12,752 bases of DNA, from assembly GCA_001275005.1 (NCBI GenBank), contig JWZX01002134.1, positions 1 to 12,752 of the forward strand. The letters run 5' to 3'. The notes below the pieces were generated by a model that saw only the letters and a program-made list of their open reading frames with translations, ran no database searches and was not told where the DNA came from. Positions 7,737-12,752 of this stretch are shown one piece after another (position 1 is the first letter of the stretch; every line of letters starts with the position of its first letter). Source of the stretch: Chrysochromulina tobinii (taxonomy: Eukaryota > Haptophyta > Prymnesiales > Chrysochromulinaceae). A program made the translations under genes and the position numbers.

Positions 7737-9236
7737 ATGTGCATCATCAGAGCCATGGTTTTCGCTTTCATCACGACCGTCGCGGCCGCCTACCACATCC
7801 TTACGCCGTCATTTCCGCCGCAGCGCCAGCTGCTGTCGCCACCCTCGCTGCTGCTGCGCCGGGCGTCATCGCCTTCGCCTCGCTCGGCGCCACTCGTGGC
7901 CAAGCTCACCGAGACGGACCGGCGCAGTTGGTGCACTGACGTGGAGAGCACCGAGGGCTTGACGGCGGTCTTCTTCTACGCACCGTGGTGCATGAATTGC
8001 AAGGCAGTGCGCCCCAAGCTCGAGCGGCTGCAGCGCAAGTACGCGGATCAGAACGTCAAGTTCCTACAGGCCAACTTCAAGACGGAGACGGCGCTGTGCT
8101 ACTCAGAGAAGGTGTTCAGCTTCCCGACCATCCACTTCTACCTGCCTCGCATCGGCCGCGTCGCGCGCGCGGTGCTCACTGCGTCGACCACGGACGAGAA
8201 GGTCAAGGACACGATCGACCGCCTCCTCCATGGGCGCGCAGCGCTCGAGCAGGTCAACAGCGCCGCACTCAGCCCTGTCGTCCAGTATGCCAAACTCGTC
8301 TCGGCGCTCGAGAGCGTCGCAGGCACGGTCTCCGTGGGTGCAGTGGGCTCCGTGGCGAGCTCAGAGCTCACTGCTCGGGGCTCAAAGAAGGAGTCGACAC
8401 GCCTTCGCGGCCTCGTCAAGAATGACGAGGCCACTCTCGCGGAGATCGAGAGCCTCTTCAGATCCCTGGACGCCGATGCAGATGGGCAGCTGCAACTTGC
8501 AGAGCTCGAGAGCGCCCTGAGCGCCATCCAGCCCTCCGGCGGCGCTGTCGACGTGCTGGATAGGTTGGGACGCGCCGTCGACCGAGGCGGCACCCTAAAC
8601 GTCGACAAGTCCACGTTCATCTCGCTCATGGTCGATAAGGCGGTGCAGGACTTTGCAGCGGGCGACGATTCGCTGCTCAGTGCCTTCAAGGCTCTCGACT
8701 CCGATGGTGACGGCACTGTGACGCAGGCGCAGCTGATCGGGGTCATCGATGGTTTCTGCGCCGCACGGCCCCTGGCTGACGGCTGCGACATTGACGCTGG
8801 CCCGCGCAACCTCCAGCTCGCTGCCGCCTTCGACGCCTTCGCCGATGAGAAGAAGCGCCTTGACTACGAACGCTTCGTGGCGATGGTCTCCGGCCGGCGC
8901 GAGGGCTTCGGCGTCGAGTGTGAGCTGCTCGACGACGGCGAGGGCGAGATGGTGCAGCCCGAGGCGGCAGGCCAGGTAGTCGAGATTGATGAGATGATGG
9001 GAGAGCGAGAGTGCTTCGGCGAGGCCCTCAACGCCGACGGCTCCGAAGATCTCGCGTGCGACGCCTGGTTCTTTGGCGAGGACCCGTTCGCGGATCCATC
9101 GAAGCGCTTTGCCACGAGCGATCCGGACAAGATTGCGAGGCTGCGCGCCGAAGCCGAGGCTAAGATCCAGGAGGGTGCGAAGCGTGAGGAGGAGATGGCC
9201 GCCTACCTGGCCCGTCGCGCCGCCGCTAAGAAGTGA
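7737..9236 (+). CDS. Thioredoxin-calmodulin-like fusion, probable plastid Ca2+-linked redox protein
   Basis: This is a 499-aa protein. The N terminus MCIIRAMVFAFITTVAAA-YH looks like a signal peptide with an aromatic residue after the cleavage site, followed by an acid-poor Ser/Pro/Arg stretch, as in bipartite plastid presequences. The thioredoxin domain is at about 55-170. It has FFYAPWCMNCK (Cys85, Cys88), a cis-Pro site FPT (Pro130), and FLQANF...LCYSEKVFSFPTIHFY...GRV, which resembles the ACHT/atypical plastid thioredoxins. Four EF-hand positions follow. EF1 (DADADGQLQLAE, 245-256) is canonical. EF2 (VDRGGTLNVDKS) is degenerate. EF3 (DSDGDGTVTQAQ, 321-332) is near-canonical, with Gln at position 12. 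EF4 (ADEKKRLDYE) is degenerate. A Glu/Asp-rich linker and a charged helical tail complete it. A second ATG at 7755 has a better context (GCCATGG) but would leave a signal peptide of only 12 residues. Green-algal calredoxin has these parts in reverse order. Confidence 0.85.
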   Translation: MCIIRAMVFAFITTVAAAYHILTPSFPPQRQLLSPPSLLLRRASSPSPRSAPLVAKLTETDRRSWCTDVESTEGLTAVFFYAPWCMNCKAVRPKLERLQRKYADQNVKFLQANFKTETALCYSEKVFSFPTIHFYLPRIGRVARAVLTASTTDEKVKDTIDRLLHGRAALEQVNSAALSPVVQYAKLVSALESVAGTVSVGAVGSVASSELTARGSKKESTRLRGLVKNDEATLAEIESLFRSLDADADGQLQLAELESALSAIQPSGGAVDVLDRLGRAVDRGGTLNVDKSTFISLMVDKAVQDFAAGDDSLLSAFKALDSDGDGTVTQAQLIGVIDGFCAARPLADGCDIDAGPRNLQLAAAFDAFADEKKRLDYERFVAMVSGRREGFGVECELLDDGEGEMVQPEAAGQVVEIDEMMGERECFGEALNADGSEDLACDAWFFGEDPFADPSKRFATSDPDKIARLRAEAEAKIQEGAKREEEMAAYLARRAAAKK

Positions 9237-10054
9237 GAGTCATGTGCTCATACGCGATGTGATCATGCCGGGTCCAGGTGTCTCGAGGTATGGCCGGCCC
9301 TGCGGGGCTGTTTTGTATAGCGGCCAGGCGGCCGCTGCCAAGTGCCATCCTGCAAGCCGCGTGTGCCGATGTGTCGCCAGCCGATCCGTCGTGTCCGGGG
9401 TGGAGAGTTGAACGACATGAAAGAGCGATTGTGCGCGCGGCCTAGGGTGTAGGGCCTCATGCTGTTGCGAAACTTCCGAAGGACGTGGTCGATCCAGGAT
9501 CCTTCGGATCGTCATCGCGGACATCAGATTCGAGATTGCAGTATGCAGGGACTCGGCGACTGTGCATCGAACGGAATTTGCACATCATAGTATAGGCAAT
9601 GCGAGACGTCGGAGATTCAGATTGCGTGTCGTATGCGTTCGACGTCGTGTGAAAGATTCAGATTTCTCATTTCAGAAAGATTTCAGTTTCTATCAGAGAT
9701 CACCGGTCTTCGCACTTCGCCTTCGGTTCGAAAGGACGCTGGACACGCACACGGTCCTTCTCCTTCTCGCATCTCGGCAGATCGAGCTCCCCGAGTCGGG
9801 CCGGCGGAGTTCGGGTGCTAGTGGCTGCACGACGAGGAGCCTTTATTGAGCCTTTAAGACATTCGAACGAGACGAACGAACACCGCGCGGGGAAGCGCAC
9901 ATCGACGGCTTTAACGGGCTCTGGCCTAGATTTCCTTCCAAAAAGGGAAGGAGAATCGGAGCGGAGCCCCGCGACGTACTCCTCCTCCTCACCATGCACC
10001 ATGCAATCACCAGCATAGTTCGCGTCCTCAGGTCCGGACCAACGTCGTGTACTT
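9237..10054. other. Convergent intergenic spacer, no credible gene
   Basis: Both flanking genes end here, so 3' UTRs and terminators are expected. Frames inside are short and without motifs. Visible structure is the hairpin at 9476-9509 and a dispersed direct repeat AGATTCAGATT (9613-9623 and 9654-9664) in a T/A-richer stretch at about 9600-9700. Confidence 0.6.
9476..9509. repeat. 9-bp perfect inverted repeat (TCCGAAGGA / TCCTTCGGA)
   Basis: The arms 9476-9484 and 9501-9509 are exact reverse complements with a 16-base loop, about 240 bp downstream of the thioredoxin-EF stop codon. It could form an RNA hairpin in the 3' UTR. There is no T run after it and no known family is recognised. Confidence 0.6.
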
Positions 10055-11929
10055 TTAGCTGGGCGTGTCCTCGAGCTGCCTCTGTCGCCAGTTAGGCTGG
10101 CCCGTGGCGAAGACCAGCTGCTGCCAGAAGTTGCCCGTCGGCTCTATGTTGCGGCGGCCGGCGGCGGTCGCAATCGGGATGTAAACGGCGCGCCCATTGA
10201 CACGACCCGAGATGAACGAAGTGTATCCCGCGAAAGCGCCATGCACGGCGTCATGCGCGAGCTGCAGGCACAGGATATTGTCCGCGGCGGTCGCAGGCGC
10301 AGCCCGTACCATGTAAGTGGGGTCGACGTACTTGACAGAGGCGGGGGCGCCGATCTGCTTAAAGTGCTCGATGACTCTGCCCTTCAGGTAGGGGCCGATC
10401 TCAGCGAGACCCTTGTTACCCGAAGCGTCGAACCCGACGCGCGCCGAGTTGAGCAGGTCTTGGCCGGAGCCTTCGGCCACAACGACGACGCAGTAGCCCT
10501 TCTGAGCGACGCGAGACTCAATGTAGCGCAGCAGGCCGTCTGGGCCTTCGAGCTCGAAGGGCACCTCGGGGATGAGGCACACATCCACACCGCGCGCCGC
10601 CATCGTCGCGTGAGCCGCGATGAAACCAGAGTGACGGCCCATGAGGTTCACTATACCCACGCCGTTCGGATACGCAACGGCCTCGTCGCGGGCGGTGAAG
10701 ATGGCGCGTGTCGCCTCTTGGACTGCGGTGCCAAAGCCGAAGGTTGCATCGAGTAGTGGGATGTCATTGTCAATCGTCTTCGGCACGTGCGCGACGACCA
10801 CCTTGGCCTTGCGAGCGATAAACTCTTCGGCAAGGGCGCGTGAGCCGCGCATCGTGCCATCGCCTCCAATGGTGAAGACCATGTTGACACCCGCCGCCTC
10901 GATAGCGTCGCAGATGGCCATCGTATCGTGGCCTCCACGGGATGATCCGAGGACGGAGCCGCCCTGCCGGTGGATCGTCTCCACGTCAGCTAGCCCGAGC
11001 TCGGCCCAAGCCAGCCCGGTGTAGAAGCCCATGTACCCATACTTGATACCGTACACCGTCGAGACGCCGTACTGGGCGCGAAGGCAGATGACAAGCTCCT
11101 TGACAACGGTGTTCAGGCCAGGGCACAGCCCTCCACAGGTGACCACCGCCGCCTTGACCTCTTCCGCGCGGAACACGACCTCCTCGCGCGGCCCGCCCGC
11201 CTTGTACGCCGTCGCCCCGACCAAGTCGATCGCGGTGGCGTCGGCGCGCACGACCGGATCGGCGAGGACCACGTGCGACTCGCCGACGAAGGTGCCGCTG
11301 ACTGCGAGCGGCACGACGCACTCCTCTTCCAACAAGGTGAGGACGTCGCTCATGCAGCCGCCGTGGTACGGTGTGAACTGTGGCCTCACGTCCGGCAGCC
11401 ACTCTCGGACGTTTTGAACATGCGGCACGTTGATCGCCGGCTTCAACAGCGAGGCTTTTACATCGTCCTCCGCGGGCAAGATGTTGACATCTTGCGATGT
11501 GGCTGCGGCGTTGCTGCCCGCCGCGGAAGCGGTGGGTGGCGATGCGCGACGGCCTTTTAGCCGGAGGTTCACCTTCCCAATAGCATCCTCCACGCTAGCT
11601 GCGATGGCCTCATCGCCGGCGTCGGGTGCGGGCACCTCAGCCTCAAGATGCAGCTGCTTATCAATGCGATCGAGCAACGCGTCCACCGCCTCCTGCGCGT
11701 TCACGAGCTTGATCCCGCTGACTCCTCGCGCGGAGCGCACCTCTTCTCTGGCCTCACGCAGCAGGGCGCTAAGCTTCGCGACCTCGTCCGACTCCGGTTC
11801 AGTCGCAGCGGCAGCCGTGCAGGCGCGAGTATCCGTGTGCACACGCTTCGGCGCAAATGTCAGCGGCGAGATAACGTACGCCGCTGCGTGCTGGGCGACG
11901 GCAGAAAGGACCAGAAATCTTTGCAGCAT
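10055..11929 (-). CDS. PFK: ATP-dependent 6-phosphofructokinase, probable plastid form
   Basis: This enzyme phosphorylates fructose 6-phosphate to fructose 1,6-bisphosphate. The protein is 624 aa. ATG 11929 (A at -3) is the first in-frame ATG and yields MLQRFLVLSAVAQHAAA-YV, a signal peptide with an aromatic residue after Ala-Ala-Ala, then a basic acid-free stretch and an Ala/Thr-rich run: a bipartite plastid presequence pattern. Residues of about 45-200 form a helical, charged extension not needed for catalysis. The core resembles plant PFKs. It has GPREEVVFRAEEVKAAVVTCGGLCPGLN, GIKYGYMGFY, IGGDGT with Gly358 (the ATP-type residue; PPi enzymes have Asp), PKTIDNDI with Lys385 and catalytic Asp387, LMGRHSGFIA, IPEVPFELEG and, near the end, TGQPNW. 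The Gly358/Lys385 combination is the one of plant ATP-PFKs. Stop TAA is at 10055-10057; no intron is needed. It is convergent with the thioredoxin-EF gene. Confidence 0.93.
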   Translation of the reverse strand: MLQRFLVLSAVAQHAAAYVISPLTFAPKRVHTDTRACTAAAATEPESDEVAKLSALLREAREEVRSARGVSGIKLVNAQEAVDALLDRIDKQLHLEAEVPAPDAGDEAIAASVEDAIGKVNLRLKGRRASPPTASAAGSNAAATSQDVNILPAEDDVKASLLKPAINVPHVQNVREWLPDVRPQFTPYHGGCMSDVLTLLEEECVVPLAVSGTFVGESHVVLADPVVRADATAIDLVGATAYKAGGPREEVVFRAEEVKAAVVTCGGLCPGLNTVVKELVICLRAQYGVSTVYGIKYGYMGFYTGLAWAELGLADVETIHRQGGSVLGSSRGGHDTMAICDAIEAAGVNMVFTIGGDGTMRGSRALAEEFIARKAKVVVAHVPKTIDNDIPLLDATFGFGTAVQEATRAIFTARDEAVAYPNGVGIVNLMGRHSGFIAAHATMAARGVDVCLIPEVPFELEGPDGLLRYIESRVAQKGYCVVVVAEGSGQDLLNSARVGFDASGNKGLAEIGPYLKGRVIEHFKQIGAPASVKYVDPTYMVRAAPATAADNILCLQLAHDAVHGAFAGYTSFISGRVNGRAVYIPIATAAGRRNIEPTGNFWQQLVFATGQPNWRQRQLEDTPS

Positions 11930-12069
11930 GTTGATTCGCTTGATTGCAATAACTTTCCGTTCTTGTATTTCCGAAATCGAGCTCCGGCACGTCAATTGAC
12001 GTAACCCCTGCGACCACGTCCTACAAACCGCCTTCAATGGCTACATTCTTCGGCATCGATTTCAACTAG
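11930..12069 (-). promoter_or_regulatory. Short promoter/5' UTR space of the PFK gene
   Basis: Only 140 bp separate the PFK start codon from the stop codon of the upstream glycosyltransferase-like frame on the same strand, so the PFK promoter is compact or overlaps the neighbour's 3' UTR. The in-frame extension beyond 11929 lacks an ATG. No TATA box or named site was recognised. Confidence 0.45.
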
Positions 12070-12342
12070 TCACCGCTGTTGCATGGGCGTGCGAATGGCA
12101 TTCTTGGGCGGGTCCACCCACAGGCCCTCGCCACGTAAGGCGTCGATCTTCTGTTGGTGGCCGTGAAAACCGCTGTTGGCGTGTACGACGACCGCATCGT
12201 GCTTGCAGCCTCGTACAAAGTACGTGTGCCCGCTCGGGAAGTTGAGATGCGAGAGCGACTGGAGGCGCACGGCTTCCGGCTCACCGGAGTGCTGGATGAG
12301 GACGGGATTGGGGTTATTTTCTATACAAGAAAAGGGAGTTTT
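12070..12342 (-). CDS. C-terminal fragment of a probable glycosyltransferase (nucleotide-diphospho-sugar transferase type)
   Basis: The frame is open from 12342 to the TGA at 12070-12072 and has no ATG at its start, so only the C terminus, or last exon, is present. It reads VLIQHSGEPEAVRLQSLSHL, then NFPSGHTYFVRGC, then DAVVVHANSGFHGHQQKIDALRGEGLW. The pattern FP-x-G-x-x-YFV ... VVHAN-x-x-x-G-x-x-x-K-x-x-x-LR-x-x-GLW is what I remember for the C terminus of PF03407-type glycosyltransferases, which are abundant in algae. Usual family length is several hundred residues, so most of the protein is missing. Upstream, the frame meets a stop at 12343-12345 in the AT-rich block. Either an intron starts there (a pyrimidine-rich CATCCAG lies at about 12292-12298 on the minus strand and TATAG at about 12322-12326) or the gene is broken. 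Function is inferred from a short motif only. Confidence 0.5.
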   Translation of the reverse strand, partial: KTPFSCIENNPNPVLIQHSGEPEAVRLQSLSHLNFPSGHTYFVRGCKHDAVVVHANSGFHGHQQKIDALRGEGLWVDPPKNAIRTPMQQR

Positions 12343-12352
12343 CTATACAAGA
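12317..12352 (+). repeat. 14-bp direct repeat TTTTCTATACAAGA at the edge of the AT-rich block
   Basis: The two identical copies start at 12317 and 12339, a 22-bp period. They mark the point where GC-rich coding-like DNA changes into the AT-rich block. It could be a boundary duplication or a chance local duplication. Confidence 0.75.
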
Positions 12353-12620
12353 TATCATTATATATCATCATATATCTTGGTTGTATCATCGTGTATCATG
12401 TGTATCATCATCATGTATCTCATATATCATGTCCCTCGTCGACACATGATATATCGCTTGTATCATCTTCTTTCCTTCGTCATGTTATATCATGTGATCT
12501 CATGTCGCGTTTTTGATGATACATGGACATGATACCGACACATGATATAATGATGATATATGATGATATATTATGATAAAACGCCAAAATCGAACCTCGA
12601 ACTCCACGCCCTCCACCCTA

Positions 12621-12650
12621 CATGATATCACATGATATCACATGATATCA
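12621..12650 (+). repeat. Perfect 10-bp tandem triplication (CATGATATCA x3)
   Basis: Three identical units lie at 12621, 12631 and 12641. Each contains the 8-bp palindrome TGATATCA. A 10-bp period is close to one helical turn, so identical palindromes would face the same side of the DNA. Confidence 0.9.
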
Positions 12651-12692
12651 TGTCCCCCGACCACGCCCAAGCCCCCGGAACACAAACTGTGA

Positions 12693-12749
12693 TATCACGA
12701 TATATCATGTGATATCGTGATTCATGATACCACATGATATATCGTGATA
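12693..12749. repeat. 19-bp perfect inverted repeat with 19-base spacer
   Basis: Arm 12693-12711 (TATCACGATATATCATGTG) is the exact reverse complement of arm 12731-12749. The spacer 12712-12730 is itself AT-rich. A smaller inverted repeat (GATATCAC at 12691-12698, GTGATATC at 12709-12716) overlaps the left arm. This is the longest perfect palindrome I found in the window. Confidence 0.9.
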
Positions 12750-12752
12750 CAC

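Larger units (their letters stand above)
12343..12752. repeat. AT-rich block of TGATA/TATCA words and palindromes (continues beyond window)
   Basis: I count 15 TGATA and 13 TATCA words in about 410 bases, often joined as TGATATCA or TGATATATCA and preceded by CA/CATG. Two GC-rich patches (about 12580-12620 and 12651-12690) interrupt them. The composition is sharply different from the rest of the window. No open frame with recognisable content is present. It may be intron or intergenic satellite-like DNA, or part of a mobile element whose other end is outside. Confidence 0.8.

Noticed and set aside
9720-9735. GGTTCGAA, resembling a tRNA B box
   Set aside because: The following bases do not complete the T arm, and no acceptor or anticodon stem could be built around it. 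The similar GGTTCGAT on the minus strand near 12590 also lacks a paired stem.
9562-9849. A 95-codon open frame in the convergent spacer
   Set aside because: It has no conserved motif, no supporting start context and low-complexity composition.
10241-10756. A plus-strand open frame inside the PFK gene
   Set aside because: It is antisense to conserved PFK active-site motifs and has no domain of its own.
11930-12037. An N-terminal extension of PFK to 12037
   Set aside because: The extended frame starts with TTG. The ATG at 11929 has A at -3 and begins directly with a signal peptide.
12154-12516. Plus-strand frames running into the AT-rich block
   Set aside because: The part over 12154-12300 is antisense to the glycosyltransferase-like C terminus, and the rest only translates the ATATCA repeat as a hydrophobic Ile/Tyr/Ser run.
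12621-12650. Short regular repeats, considered as a CRISPR-like array
   Set aside because: The units are adjacent 10-mers without spacers, and the window is clearly eukaryotic.

Overview
This is nuclear DNA of a eukaryotic microalga, most likely one with a secondary plastid of the red lineage (haptophyte or ochrophyte-like). The evidence is a GC-rich genome, long intronless eukaryotic genes (an ER glucosidase II alpha subunit, a choline-transporter-like membrane protein, EF-hand proteins), and two proteins with the layout of a bipartite plastid presequence: an ER-type signal peptide ending in Ala-Ala-Ala followed by an aromatic residue, then a basic, Pro/Ser/Ala-rich stretch. I cannot name the species.

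Layout, left to right. (1) 1-1073, plus strand: the 3' end of a gene for a large EF-hand repeat protein. Six canonical Ca2+ loops are visible, and the first 109 bases copy the last 109 coding bases, so the gene is a tandem array with a 957-bp higher-order unit. (2) 1074-2061: convergent spacer with no credible gene. (3) 2062-5076, minus strand: ER glucosidase II alpha (GH31). (4) 5077-5480: divergent promoter region with several short tandem repeats and a UPR-element-like TGACGTGG. (5) 5481-7112, plus strand: SLC44/CTL-type multi-spanning membrane protein. (6) 7113-7736: spacer. (7) 7737-9236, plus strand: thioredoxin domain (WCMNC) fused to a calmodulin-like four-EF-hand module, probably plastid-targeted. 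(8) 9237-10054: convergent spacer with one small hairpin. (9) 10055-11929, minus strand: plastid-type ATP-dependent phosphofructokinase with a long N-terminal extension. (10) 12070 to about 12342, minus strand: C-terminal piece of a probable glycosyltransferase. (11) About 12343-12752: an AT-rich block packed with TGATA/TATCA words and palindromes, unlike the rest of the window.

The genes do not form an operon; each looks like an independent eukaryotic transcription unit. Two themes recur. Calcium sensing appears in the EF-hand array and in the thioredoxin-EF-hand fusion. Plastid metabolism appears in the convergent pair of a Ca2+-linked thioredoxin and plastid PFK. Glucosidase II and the glycosyltransferase piece belong to the secretory and glycan pathway. 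The most original item is the thioredoxin-EF-hand fusion, which has the parts of green-algal calredoxin in the opposite order. Next are the EF-hand higher-order repeat and the palindromic AT-rich block at the right edge.
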